From NCBI RefSeq assembly GCF_000425425.1, contig NZ_AUDK01000005.1, forward strand, positions 1-64,000: a stretch of 64,000 nucleotides of DNA. The letters run 5' to 3'. A program made the translations under genes and the position numbers. Below the pieces are notes generated by a model, which searched no databases, was not told the origin of the DNA, and saw only the letters and a list, made by a program, of their open reading frames with translations. Shown here piece after piece: positions 45,846-54,673 of this stretch. Each line of letters begins with the position of its first letter. The stretch's first letter is position 1. The stretch comes from Flavobacterium daejeonense DSM 17708 (lineage in GTDB: Bacteria; Bacteroidota; Bacteroidia; Flavobacteriales; Flavobacteriaceae).

Positions 45846-46097
45846 ATGAGTAATTTTAGAAGAAGTCAGAATCAGTCCAATCCGAATAAGTTAAACGCGA
45901 TTCTTTCGACCTTGATTTTTGTATTGATTTTGAATGTTACTATTCAAATTTGGTTGTTGTATGCCGCATTAAATAATGCTTTGGATAATAATATAGAGAT
46001 TCTTATTCCGGCTTTTGCGGCTTCATTTGGTTTATTCTTGGTGTGTATTGTATTGCTTTATTATATGCCAACAGGAAATACTAATACCAGAAAATAA
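45846..46097 (+). CDS. Small two-helix membrane protein of the nitrate reductase module
   Basis: An 83-residue protein with two membrane helices (about 18-43, LNAILSTLIFVLILNVTIQIW, and 52-74, IPAFAASFGLFLVCIVLLYY) and basic ends. It resembles the DUF6755-type small proteins found in similar clusters, although the family name is tentative. It is 12 bp from the Rieske gene and last in the operon, so it is probably an accessory or assembly subunit of the complex. Confidence 0.7.
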   Translation: MSNFRRSQNQSNPNKLNAILSTLIFVLILNVTIQIWLLYAALNNALDNNIEILIPAFAASFGLFLVCIVLLYYMPTGNTNTRK

Positions 46098-46113
46098 TTT
46101 TTTTGAGAAATAT

Positions 46114-46151
46114 AAAAAGGGATTGACTCTTTGCCGTCAATCCCTTTTTTG
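46114..46151 (+). terminator. Terminator ending the nitrate reductase operon
   Basis: aaaaagggattgac pairs with gtcaatccctttttt around tctttgcc, with a T-tract. Confidence 0.9.
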
Positions 46152-46175
46152 TTTGTAATCTAGTTGTTAAAACTG

Positions 46176-46700
46176 TTATTTATTTGTCTGAGTACTGTCT
46201 TTGTGTCTCATCATGTTTTTTTTTATGCCATCTCTGTGCATTCTTTTGAAATCCTCACCTTTGTTGTGTCTGTTTTGAACCATTCTGCGGTCAAAATGTT
46301 TTTTCATACCTTCGCGATGGTGTTTTTTCATTTCATCCCATTTTTTGAATTGGTCAGTAGAAAGGATTTTTTTCATTTTACCATTCATCGCAATTTGCTC
46401 GTCCAACATTTTGCTTTTCATCGCAAAAATTTCATCCGAAGTTGGTTTTTCTGTTTTTGCTTTTCTGTCTTTTAAATGAGCCTCTCTTTTTGCACTTTGT
46501 TCTGCAATTATTTTACCCATTTTTTTTTGTTGTGAAGCATTTAAATCCAGTTCCAATGTCATTTTTTTTAACATCAATTCATTGCGTTGTTCCGGAGTGA
46601 ATTTTTCCATTGGATTGCCATTGTGTCTTGACGGTTTTTGTTGCGCATAAGAAGCTAATCCAAGGCAGGCAATCATTGCTAAGGTGATTAATTTTTTCAT
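46176..46700 (-). CDS. Spy/CpxP-like periplasmic protein (DUF4890-type), second copy
   Basis: A 174-residue secreted protein: signal peptide MKKLITLAMIACLGLASYAQ, then FTPEQRNELMLKKMTLELDL, NASQQKKMGKIIAEQ and ILSTDQFKKWDEM, ending in a His/Lys/Met-rich tail. The layout matches the gene at 24130-24600, but the tail is more basic and His-rich, which may bind metal. It converges with the nitrate reductase operon, sharing a terminator. Confidence 0.78.
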   Translation of the reverse strand: MKKLITLAMIACLGLASYAQQKPSRHNGNPMEKFTPEQRNELMLKKMTLELDLNASQQKKMGKIIAEQSAKREAHLKDRKAKTEKPTSDEIFAMKSKMLDEQIAMNGKMKKILSTDQFKKWDEMKKHHREGMKKHFDRRMVQNRHNKGEDFKRMHRDGIKKNMMRHKDSTQTNK

Positions 46701-46801
46701 AATGGTCGTCTTTTTATGTTTTTCAAATAAGACAACAGAAAGTATTAATAGTTTAATTCTTAAGGAAATTTTATGAATTTAATGCAAGGCATAAAAATGA
46801 T

Positions 46802-46835
46802 AAACCCGTCTCATTTTAAAAACGAGACGGGTTTA
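46802..46835 (-). terminator. lysS terminator
   Basis: aacccgtctc and gagacgggtt form a 10-bp stem, with A/T tracts on both sides, 20-50 bp downstream of the lysS stop. Confidence 0.85.
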
Positions 46836-46855
46836 AATATATTTCAAAAATTGAA

Positions 46856-48556
46856 TTAACCTACAAATTCCACCACTTTACTTTCGCCGTCAACAGCTAC
46901 TTTAGTTAAACCGTGTTTCGATAAGTTTTTCATAGAAACATCCCATTTTTTACCACTTAAACCAGCTATAGATTTAAGTTGTACCAAATCCATTTTGTTT
47001 TCGCTTCCTTTTAGCAAAGTAACAATTACTTTTTCCTCGTCAGATAATTCAATAGTTTGTTTTTTCTCCGGACGCATTTGCGGGAACAATAAAACCTCCT
47101 GAATAGAAGCATTATTCGTTAAAAACATCATCAAACGGTCCATTCCGATTCCTAATCCTGATGTTGGAGGCATTCCGTATTCTAAAGCTCTCAAGAAATC
47201 TTCATCGATGATTCCGTTAGCTTCGTCATCTCCTTTTGCAGCCAGACGCATTTGGTCTTCAAAACGCTCTCTTTGATCAATTGGGTCGTTCAATTCTGAA
47301 TACGCATTCGCAACTTCTTTACCACAAACCATCAATTCAAAACGTTCCGTCAATTCCGGATTGTCACGGTGCTCTTTACAAAGTGGAGACATTTCTTTTG
47401 GATAATCGGTAATGAAGGTTGGCTGAATATAGTTTCCTTCGCATTTTGCTCCAAAAATCTCATCAATCAATTTTCCTTTCCCCATAGTTTCATCCACTTC
47501 AATTCCCATTCCTTTGGCAGCTTCGTACAATTCAGCTTCGCTTTTTCCGGAAATGTCAAAACCAGTAAAATGTTTGATGGAATCCGTCATAGTTACGCGG
47601 GCAAAAGGTGCTTTGAAACTGATTTGGTGGTCACCAAAAGTCACATCGCTGGTTCCGTTTACAGCAACAGCACAATGCTCTAGCAAACGCTCGGTGAAAT
47701 CCATCATCCAGTTATAGTCTTTGTAGGCTACATATATTTCCATAGCGGTAAATTCCGGGTTGTGCGTTCTGTCCATTCCTTCGTTACGGAAGTTTTTCGA
47801 AAACTCATAAACACCGTCAAATCCACCAACGATTAATCTTTTTAAGTACAACTCATTCGCAATACGCATGTACAACGGAATATCCAATGAGTTATGGTGT
47901 GTAATAAACGGACGCGCCGCAGCCCCACCGGGAATCGATTGTAAAACCGGAGTTTCCACTTCAAGGTATCCCGCATCGTTAAAGAAACCACGCATCGCGT
48001 TAAACAATTTGGTTCTTTTAATAAATGTTTCTTTTACCTGTGGATTTACAGTTAAATCTACATAACGCATACGGTAACGCAATTCGGCATCGTTGAAAGC
48101 GTCAAAAACTTTTCCGTCTTCATCTACTTTTGGTAAAGGAAGCGGACGTAAAGTTTTGCTCAAAAATGTAAAACCGCTTACACGAATACATTTTGCACCC
48201 ACTTGTGTAGTAAACAATTCCCCTTCAATTCCGATATAATCACCTAAATCGGTTAGTTTTTTGAAAACCTGATTGTATAAAGTTTTATCATCACCTTCAC
48301 ACAAAACATCACGGTTCACGTACAATTGAATACGCCCTTCGCTATCCTGCAATTCGGCAAAACAAGCTTTTCCCTGATCTCTCACACTCATCAAACGCCC
48401 CGCAACAATAACCTTCTTACCTTCTTCAAAAGTCTCCTTTATTTGCTTTGAAGTATGATTTACAGGAAAAAGATTAGCAGGATAAGGATTGATTCCTAAG
48501 TTGCGTAAAGATTGAAGTTTTTCTCTTCGGATGATTTCTTGTTCTGATAATGCCAT
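46856..48556 (-). CDS. lysS: Lysine--tRNA ligase, class II
   Basis: A 566-residue synthetase for tRNA(Lys). An OB-fold anticodon domain (about 55-160, VIVAGRLMSVRDQGKACFAE) precedes the class II core with motif 2 (FRNEGMDRTHNPEFTAMEIY) and motif 3 (GLGIGMDRLMMFLTN). About 65 extra residues follow the usual end (KMDLVQLKSIAGLSGKKWDV and GLTKVAVDGESKVVEFVG), a C-terminal extension seen in Bacteroidota LysS. Start is ATG at 48556. It is a single gene. Confidence 0.97.
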   Translation of the reverse strand: MALSEQEIIRREKLQSLRNLGINPYPANLFPVNHTSKQIKETFEEGKKVIVAGRLMSVRDQGKACFAELQDSEGRIQLYVNRDVLCEGDDKTLYNQVFKKLTDLGDYIGIEGELFTTQVGAKCIRVSGFTFLSKTLRPLPLPKVDEDGKVFDAFNDAELRYRMRYVDLTVNPQVKETFIKRTKLFNAMRGFFNDAGYLEVETPVLQSIPGGAAARPFITHHNSLDIPLYMRIANELYLKRLIVGGFDGVYEFSKNFRNEGMDRTHNPEFTAMEIYVAYKDYNWMMDFTERLLEHCAVAVNGTSDVTFGDHQISFKAPFARVTMTDSIKHFTGFDISGKSEAELYEAAKGMGIEVDETMGKGKLIDEIFGAKCEGNYIQPTFITDYPKEMSPLCKEHRDNPELTERFELMVCGKEVANAYSELNDPIDQRERFEDQMRLAAKGDDEANGIIDEDFLRALEYGMPPTSGLGIGMDRLMMFLTNNASIQEVLLFPQMRPEKKQTIELSDEEKVIVTLLKGSENKMDLVQLKSIAGLSGKKWDVSMKNLSKHGLTKVAVDGESKVVEFVG

Positions 48557-48946
48557 TATAGTCTGATTTTTAAGACCGCAAAGATAAAAAAAAGAATGCA
48601 GACTTTAGAATGCAGATTTTTAGAATTTTTAGGAGCAGAAAATCTCCCTTTTTTATCATGATTTGTCCTGCTGTACACTCTATCTTTTAAGCCGTCCCGA
48701 AGCTTCGGGACCGGCTTAAAAGGATGCCGTTTCCATCAGGGCTAAGTGACAACTTTTGTTTTTTGTAGAACGTTCTTCCTGCAAGTTTTTTAAAATCTTG
48801 CATGATTAAACAGAATAAAATCATCTGTAAATCGGTGTGTCGGCTTTTCGCTTAGGTAAAAAAGAAAGAAAAATACTGTTGTAAATCCATAATTTTTTTT
48901 AAACTTGCGTGTATAGACGAGTTGACAGTAATTAAAAAAACAGAAT
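48557..48946. other. Intergenic region with a large hairpin
   Basis: A non-coding stretch between divergent genes. It contains the hairpin ttttaagccg..cggcttaaaa at 48685-48721, built on the palindrome cccgaagcttcggg and with a one-base bulge. No other gene or RNA is recognised. It may contain the lysS promoter on the minus strand. Confidence 0.5.
48685..48721. repeat. cccgaagcttcggg palindrome within a longer hairpin
   Basis: 18-19 bp arms with one bulge. It has the same core as the palindromes at 1191 and, with variants, 16759 and 16826. Confidence 0.65.
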
Positions 48947-49615
48947 TTGAAAGATTTTATAATTAATTTAATTTGTGGATTTCTTGGAGGATTGTTTGTT
49001 TATTATATTCAAATCAGAAACGAAAAAAACAAAAGAAAAAATCATATTAAAGAAAAGTTAGAAGATAATAGAAGGATTATTCCAAAAGATTTTATTCATT
49101 CTATAAGTATTGGAATGTCAATGGTTAAACTTGAAGAATTTATCGGATTACCATTATTCGTTTACACAATAGATGAAAATGAATTATTTGAAAATGATTT
49201 AATTGTGAATATTAATGAATATAGATTTGAGAATTGTCTCATAAAAATTTTACATCAAAATAATCAATTATCAGCTATTCTTATTTCAAGTTATTTAGAT
49301 TGCAAAATAGAAATAATAAAATACGATTCAGAAATAGAAAGTCCAACAATTGGAAATTTTTGCGTCGACTATACTTTTGAATCAGAAAATAATGAAATTA
49401 TACATGAAACAACTTCTAGAGATAGTTGGTTTGGAATTATTGAATATCACGGAAGAATGGGAAATTACAATCATTTTTGCTATTACGGAATGAAATTTTT
49501 TGGAATTGATGAAGCAGAAAATTTAAATATTGAAAAACTCAAGGGTTCTGTAATTGATGGGTTTGGTATTTCATCTAATCCAGAACTTTTTAAATATTAT
49601 TCATCAACATTTTAG
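48947..49615 (+). CDS. Membrane-anchored protein, unknown function
   Basis: A 222-residue protein not recognised as a named family. An N-terminal hydrophobic segment (about 5-20, NLICGFLGGLFVYYIQ) is followed by a charged linker and a beta-rich domain (IPKDFIHSISIGMSMVKLEE, FVYTIDENELFENDLI). The start is TTG at 48947. Base and codon use are more AT-rich than the neighbours, and it stands alone between lysS and a lipoprotein gene, which fits an acquired accessory gene. Function cannot be inferred. Confidence 0.55.
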   Translation: MKDFIINLICGFLGGLFVYYIQIRNEKNKRKNHIKEKLEDNRRIIPKDFIHSISIGMSMVKLEEFIGLPLFVYTIDENELFENDLIVNINEYRFENCLIKILHQNNQLSAILISSYLDCKIEIIKYDSEIESPTIGNFCVDYTFESENNEIIHETTSRDSWFGIIEYHGRMGNYNHFCYYGMKFFGIDEAENLNIEKLKGSVIDGFGISSNPELFKYYSSTF

Positions 49616-49710
49616 AGGAAAAAACTACTGTCAATAACAGTTTTCGATAGCATCTGTTTGCAATCCGTGTCCACAACAAAAATCAATACTTTTACAAAAA
49701 AAAACAAACA

Positions 49711-50475
49711 ATGACAAAATTATACAAATTACTTAGTCTTTTAATTTTAGTAGTAACCTTAACAAGCTGCAACTTCACCGAAAACATCGATGTTCAGCCT
49801 GATGGAACCGGAAAATTTTCATTAGAAATGGATGGGGCAGGATTGATGGCGATGGCGGGAGAAAAATTAGGAAGTGAATTGGGTATGAAAAATAACGCTA
49901 AAGCAATAGATTCCACTTTTTCATTCAAAGAAATTTTTAAGGCTAAGAAAGATAGTATTGCTAAGTTGTCTTCGGAGCAACAGGCTATGATTAAAAAGTT
50001 GGAAAACTTTGTAATGAATATCAAAATGAATCCTGAAGCCAAACAATTATTATTTTCTATGGATACGCCATTTAAAAGCGTCAATGAATTAGGAGGTTTG
50101 ATGGAAAGTATGTCGGCTATGAAAGATTTAAAGGGAAAATCAGATAAAAACAGCAATCCTGCTGCGATGTTAAGCGGTATTGGAAATGATAATTCTAAGT
50201 TGACTTTTAGCTATGATGGAAAGCAGTTTGTACGCAAAGCAATTGTATCTAAAGAGGCAATGGCTAAAATTGCAAACGATTCAACCGGAATAGCTAAGAT
50301 GATTTTTGCATCGTCTAAATACACTTTGAAATACCATTTTCCTAAAGTGGTAAAATCGGTTTCCAATCCTGATGCGCTATTTAGTGCCGACAGAAAAACC
50401 ATTACGGCGGAATATCCTTTTACGGACTATTCTGAAAACCCGGAGAAGCTGAATTTAAATGTGGTTTTTGAATAA
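49711..50475 (+). CDS. Lipoprotein, unknown function
   Basis: A 254-residue lipoprotein: signal with lipobox LTSC (Cys near residue 20), a beta-rich start (NFTENIDVQPDGTGKFSLEM), then a helical middle (about 80-150) and a final beta segment (YTLKYHFPKVVKSVSNPDAL). The first block resembles the opening of other Bacteroidota 'TNFxExI' surface lipoproteins. No partner genes; upstream has a short AT-rich gap after the orphan gene. Confidence 0.7.
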   Translation: MTKLYKLLSLLILVVTLTSCNFTENIDVQPDGTGKFSLEMDGAGLMAMAGEKLGSELGMKNNAKAIDSTFSFKEIFKAKKDSIAKLSSEQQAMIKKLENFVMNIKMNPEAKQLLFSMDTPFKSVNELGGLMESMSAMKDLKGKSDKNSNPAAMLSGIGNDNSKLTFSYDGKQFVRKAIVSKEAMAKIANDSTGIAKMIFASSKYTLKYHFPKVVKSVSNPDALFSADRKTITAEYPFTDYSENPEKLNLNVVFE

Positions 50476-50854
50476 TCAATTCTTGTTATTTACGAGATTC
50501 AAACGTCCTTAGCTTCCGCAGTCGAGTGTCAAATGTTTGAAGAATGCGTAAAAAGAAAAGCTGTTTGAGCGTAGCGAGTTCTTTTCTTTTAGCATTCGAA
50601 AACTAATTTGACCGACGAGGAAGCGCAAGACTTGATTTTTTTGTTTCTTTTTTGATCAAGCAAAAAAGAAAATAATATTTTCTAATAAAATACTTAAACG
50701 GACTTTTGGGTAGCTAATTCAATAGATTAAGCATAATAAATAACAATCTTTTCGACTTTGTGACTCCGTGGCAAAAGAAAATAATTAATTGTATTTTTGC
50801 AGTTCATCAAATAAATGAACGAAAGTGAGATTGCTTCGTTCCTCGCAATGACCA
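50476..50854. other. Intergenic region with nested inverted repeats
   Basis: Holds an inverted-repeat element at about 50503-50635 and a tttcttttttgatcaag/caaaaaagaaa hairpin at 50644-50672. A TATTTTTG box at 50792-50799 could be the -7 element of the lipB promoter. No gene is seen. Confidence 0.5.
50503..50635. repeat. Nested inverted-repeat element upstream of lipB
   Basis: Imperfect arms pair cttagcttccgc..gtcaaatg on the left with atttgac..cgaggaagcgcaag on the right. Between them, aaaaagaaaagct pairs with ttcttttctttt around the core gtttgagcgtagcgag. The structure resembles the element at 16683-16904 in size and nesting but not in sequence. Confidence 0.5.
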
Positions 50855-51559
50855 ATGAATAAAACAATCCAACTTCAAGATCTAGGACATAAGGATTACA
50901 AATCAACCTGGGAGTTTCAGGAAGATTTGTTTAAAGGAATTGTCGATTTGAAAATCCAAAATAGAAGAGAAGAAACTAATCTCCCAACACCCAATTATTT
51001 TCTTTTTGTGGAGCATCCGCATGTTTATACCTTGGGGAAAAGCGGCGATTTTGAAAACCTATTGCTTTCAGAAAAACAGTTGGAAGCCAAAGGCGCTACT
51101 TTTTACAAAATCAACCGTGGCGGAGATATTACTTATCACGGTCCGGGACAAATTGTAGGGTATCCTATTTTGGACTTGGAAAATTTCTTTACCGATATTC
51201 ATAAATATTTGCGATTGCTGGAAGAGACGATTATTTTAACCTTAAACGAATATGGTATAGAATGTGGACGCAGCGAAGGGGAAACCGGAGTTTGGTTAGG
51301 TGTGGGAACACCATTTGCCCGAAAAATTTGTGCTATGGGTGTTCGCGCTTCGCGCTGGGTAACCATGCATGGATTTGCGCTAAACGTCAATGCCGATTTG
51401 GGTTATTTTGATAATATTATTCCTTGTGGTATTCGCGGTAAGGCGGTTACTACTTTAAATGTAGAATTAGGTGTTGAAAAAGTCGATGAAGAAGAAGTAA
51501 AAGCAAAAATCCTGAAATATTTCACTCAGTTGTTTGAAGCTGAGTTTGTGACTGTTTAA
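50855..51559 (+). CDS. lipB: Octanoyltransferase (lipoate biosynthesis)
   Basis: A 234-residue enzyme that transfers octanoyl from ACP to lipoate-dependent proteins. The active-site blocks are GGDITYHGPGQIVGYPIL, with VWLGVGTPFARKICAMGV and the IIPCGIRGKAVTTL segment carrying the catalytic Cys and Lys. Length is normal for LipB. It stands alone; lipA is not in the window. Downstream DNA (51560-51778) holds decayed T-rich repeats such as acagattttagcagattttt. Confidence 0.95.
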   Translation: MNKTIQLQDLGHKDYKSTWEFQEDLFKGIVDLKIQNRREETNLPTPNYFLFVEHPHVYTLGKSGDFENLLLSEKQLEAKGATFYKINRGGDITYHGPGQIVGYPILDLENFFTDIHKYLRLLEETIILTLNEYGIECGRSEGETGVWLGVGTPFARKICAMGVRASRWVTMHGFALNVNADLGYFDNIIPCGIRGKAVTTLNVELGVEKVDEEEVKAKILKYFTQLFEAEFVTV

Positions 51560-51778
51560 ATTGGGATGGCACACGGATGATGCTGATATAACAGATTGTC
51601 ACGGATTTTTTGTTTTTCTTTGTTATAAAATATTGGCACGCAGATTTAACAGATTTTAGCAGATTTTTTTCTAAAACTTCTTTATAGGTAAATCTTTGCG
51701 AACTTTGTGCCTTCTTTGTGTGCTTTGCGGTTAAATATCAATGAACTTATGTGACTTATATGGTTTAAAAATCAGCAA

Positions 51779-52438
51779 TCATAAATCTAAAGTCAATTGT
51801 TCCGGCAATAATCTAAAACTCATGCGATGGTATTTGCAGGATCCGTATTTTTCAATGGCATCGCGGTGTTCTTTGGTGGGATAGCCTTTGTTTTTTTTCC
51901 AGTTGTACATCGGGAATTCTTCGTGGATTTTATCCATGTATTCATCCCGATAGGTTTTCGCCAGAACAGAAGCTGCGGCTATACTTAAATATTTAGAATC
52001 GCCTTTTACAATACTCTGATTCGGAATTGATTTTAATAAATTGATTTCTTCCGCAGTAAATCGTTTTCCAAAATTATTCTTTAAGCCCAGTTTGGCATTC
52101 ATAGCTCTGTTGCCGTCAACGATAATAAATTCGGGTGATGGATTTAATTTTAAAACCGATTCCTGCATGCCTTTCATTGAAGCATTCAGAATGTTGATTT
52201 CGTCAATTTCATCAGGAAACAAATGAGTCACGGCAAAAGTAAGCGCTTGTTCTTCGATAATCGGTCTTAGTTTTTCCCGCACTTTTTCAGATAGTTGTTT
52301 ACTGTCGTTCAGAATGCTGTTTTCAAAATCCAATGGGAGGATTACTGCAGCGGCAGTAACAGGTCCGGCAAGACAGCCACGACCGGCTTCGTCGGTTCCT
52401 GCTTCAAGAATTAATTGTGAAAAAGTGGAGGCAAGCAT
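51779..52438 (-). CDS. rnhB: Ribonuclease HII
   Basis: A 219-residue endonuclease that removes ribonucleotides from DNA. The catalytic acidic residues appear in [15 protein letters not shown], and [18 protein letters not shown] and [20 protein letters not shown] are the other family blocks. Length is normal. It is divergent from the putative porin gene at 52717, and a 62-bp hairpin element sits between them. Confidence 0.97.
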   Translation of the reverse strand: MLASTFSQLILEAGTDEAGRGCLAGPVTAAAVILPLDFENSILNDSKQLSEKVREKLRPIIEEQALTFAVTHLFPDEIDEINILNASMKGMQESVLKLNPSPEFIIVDGNRAMNAKLGLKNNFGKRFTAEEINLLKSIPNQSIVKGDSKYLSIAAASVLAKTYRDEYMDKIHEEFPMYNWKKNKGYPTKEHRDAIEKYGSCKYHRMSFRLLPEQLTLDL

Positions 52439-52483
52439 ATTATACCATTTATAATTATTTTTTAGTCCAATAGTTCCTGTATA

Positions 52484-52545
52484 ATACCGTTGTAAATTTC
52501 ATCTAGTCCAATTTTATTGGACTAATTTGAAATAACAAACGGTAT
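52484..52545. repeat. 62-bp long hairpin element
   Basis: An imperfect long hairpin: ataccgt..tagtccaat (52484-52512) pairs with attggacta..acggtat (52516-52545), with a 3-nt loop. A further direct copy of tagtccaat lies at 52463-52471. It sits between divergent rnhB and the porin gene, so it is not a terminator of either. Confidence 0.7.
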
Positions 52546-52716
52546 TTAAAAGTTTTCGGAGAACAAAGATTATAAAATTTTTAAGATAATAGAGACTTAT
52601 TCTAACGTTTACTTATAATTAAGTAGCGATGAAGTAGTTTTTTTATACCGTTTTATCGTTTACCTTTGTCGCCGTATTAGTTTTGAAATAAAACCCAATT
52701 TATATAGCTGTTTCGA

Positions 52717-54663
52717 ATGAGGATTCTCTTTTTTTTATATTTTTTAGCCTTACCTGCCGTGCTTTTCTCTCAAAATGATTCCAGAGAAGAAGGTTCTAAA
52801 AGAAGTTTTTCTGAACGTTTAAAAGGTGGAAAACAAAAAGATACCGGTAAAGTAGCTTCAATCGATATGTATCGTTTTGTGACTTTGGAAAGAGATACGA
52901 CTTATTTAGATACTTCGCTTACTATTGAAAGAGAATACAGTCATAATTACCTTCGAAGAGATTTGTTTGGATTATTGGCTTTTCCTAACGAAGGTCAGGC
53001 TTATAATACACTTCAATACAGCCTGACGGATTATTCGCCTTTTCCGGAAATGGGTTTTACGGCTAAGCATTTTAATTTTTTAAAAGTTAATCAAATTCTG
53101 TATCCTTCGGTGGCGACTCCGGTAACAGAATTGTTTTTTAAATCTTCTCTGGGCAGAGGACAGGAGGTGGATTCTTATTTTACAGCTAATCTTTCACCAA
53201 ACTTAAACCTGTCTATCGCTTACAAAGGATTGCGCTCTGAAGGGAAATATATCAATCAGTTAAGCAGCACTGGAAGTTTCCGATTTACGATGAGTTATCA
53301 CACCACAAGTAAACGTTATTTGATTAAGTCTCATTTTACATCGCAGGATGCTTTGAATGAAGAAAATGGCGGAATTACAACTACTGAAGATTTTGAAAGC
53401 GAAGACCCTGATTATAAGAACAGACAGCGTTTGCAGGTGTATTTAACCGATGCGGAGTCTTTTTTGAGAGCCAAACGTATTTTTGTAGATCATGTTTTCA
53501 GAGTTAATCCAAGTGAAGCAGCCAATAATTTATATGTAACGCATCAGTTGAATTATGAAAATAAAATGTTTCAGTATTATCAGCCTACGTTAATTTCGGC
53601 GGTGGGAACTCAGGCGGTGAATCGTTTTGGCGATGCGATTGTAACTTCCGATTTGAAAGATCAGACGCATTACAATAAAATGTACAACAAAGCTGGCTTA
53701 ATTTATGAAAATACCACGCTGGGGAAGTTTCAGTTTTTTGTGGATGATTTTAGAAGTAATTTTTATTATAATCGAATATTAATCAAAGACGAGGGCGTTA
53801 TTCCTTCTACTTTGTCCCGAAAAATAAACAATGTTGGCGGACAATACGAATATTGGAAAAACAAATGGCATGGGAAATTTTTGCTTTCCAAATCTATTAG
53901 CAAGCAATCCATTTCTAATGTTGAAGCCAAATTAAATTATGATTTGAATGATGATTTTCAATTCGTTTTTGGCTATCAAAATGTAAGCAAGCTTCCTGAT
54001 GATATTTACAATTTGTACCAAAGTGAATATGAAGCCTATAATTGGTTCAATAATTTTGAAAACGAAAAAATTAATGTACTTAGCAGTACTGCTGTGACGC
54101 CTTGGTTTGAGGCTTCTTTACAGTTATCTGCCCTGACCGATCATTTGTATTTTGAAAATACCGCCACTGATGATTCGCAACAAATTGTAACGCCAAATCA
54201 GTTTGGAGGAACGATAAAATATCTTTCATTGAAGTTGAGCAAAGAGCTTACTTTTGGGAAATTTGCCCTGAATAATACAGTTTTGTATCAAAAAGCAGAT
54301 CAGACTGAGGCGGTGTTAAATGTTCCGGATTTGGTTACCCGCAATACTTTGTATTTTAGTAATCATTTTTTTCAAAAAGCTTTGTTTCTTCAGGCGGGGA
54401 TAACGTTGAATTATTTTACTAATTTTTATGCCAATGATTATAGTCCGGTAATTGGAGCGTTTTTTGTGCAGCAAAAAAAGCAAATTGGGAATTATCCTAA
54501 TCTGGATTTCTTTATTAATGCTAAAATCCAAAGAACCCGCGTTTATTTTAAAGCCGAACATTTTAACTCGGCTTACACCGGAAATAATTATTATTCGGCA
54601 CCTAATAATCCGTATCGCGACATGATGCTTCGTGTGGGATTGATTTGGAATTTCTTTAATTAG
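52717..54663 (+). CDS. Putative porin
   Basis: A 648-residue outer-membrane protein: signal peptide (ends VLFSQ), then a region of FGLLAFPNEGQAYNTLQYSL and a long beta-barrel (LNLSIAYKGLRSEG, SFRFTMSYHTTSKRYLIKSH, YFKAEHFNSAYTGNNYYSAP) ending RVGLIWNFFN, whose final Phe-Asn is near the usual aromatic end. This is the 'putative porin' family of Bacteroidota. It is followed after 10 bp by an exonuclease gene, probably a loose operon. Promoter box TACCTTTG lies at 52661-52668. Confidence 0.85.
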   Translation: MRILFFLYFLALPAVLFSQNDSREEGSKRSFSERLKGGKQKDTGKVASIDMYRFVTLERDTTYLDTSLTIEREYSHNYLRRDLFGLLAFPNEGQAYNTLQYSLTDYSPFPEMGFTAKHFNFLKVNQILYPSVATPVTELFFKSSLGRGQEVDSYFTANLSPNLNLSIAYKGLRSEGKYINQLSSTGSFRFTMSYHTTSKRYLIKSHFTSQDALNEENGGITTTEDFESEDPDYKNRQRLQVYLTDAESFLRAKRIFVDHVFRVNPSEAANNLYVTHQLNYENKMFQYYQPTLISAVGTQAVNRFGDAIVTSDLKDQTHYNKMYNKAGLIYENTTLGKFQFFVDDFRSNFYYNRILIKDEGVIPSTLSRKINNVGGQYEYWKNKWHGKFLLSKSISKQSISNVEAKLNYDLNDDFQFVFGYQNVSKLPDDIYNLYQSEYEAYNWFNNFENEKINVLSSTAVTPWFEASLQLSALTDHLYFENTATDDSQQIVTPNQFGGTIKYLSLKLSKELTFGKFALNNTVLYQKADQTEAVLNVPDLVTRNTLYFSNHFFQKALFLQAGITLNYFTNFYANDYSPVIGAFFVQQKKQIGNYPNLDFFINAKIQRTRVYFKAEHFNSAYTGNNYYSAPNNPYRDMMLRVGLIWNFFN

Positions 54664-54673
54664 TTTTTATCCA

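Noticed and set aside
46164..46475. A 103-codon plus-strand open frame opposite the second Spy-like gene
   Set aside because: Phe-rich shadow of a Lys/Met-rich gene; no conserved features, and the minus-strand gene has a signal peptide and family blocks.
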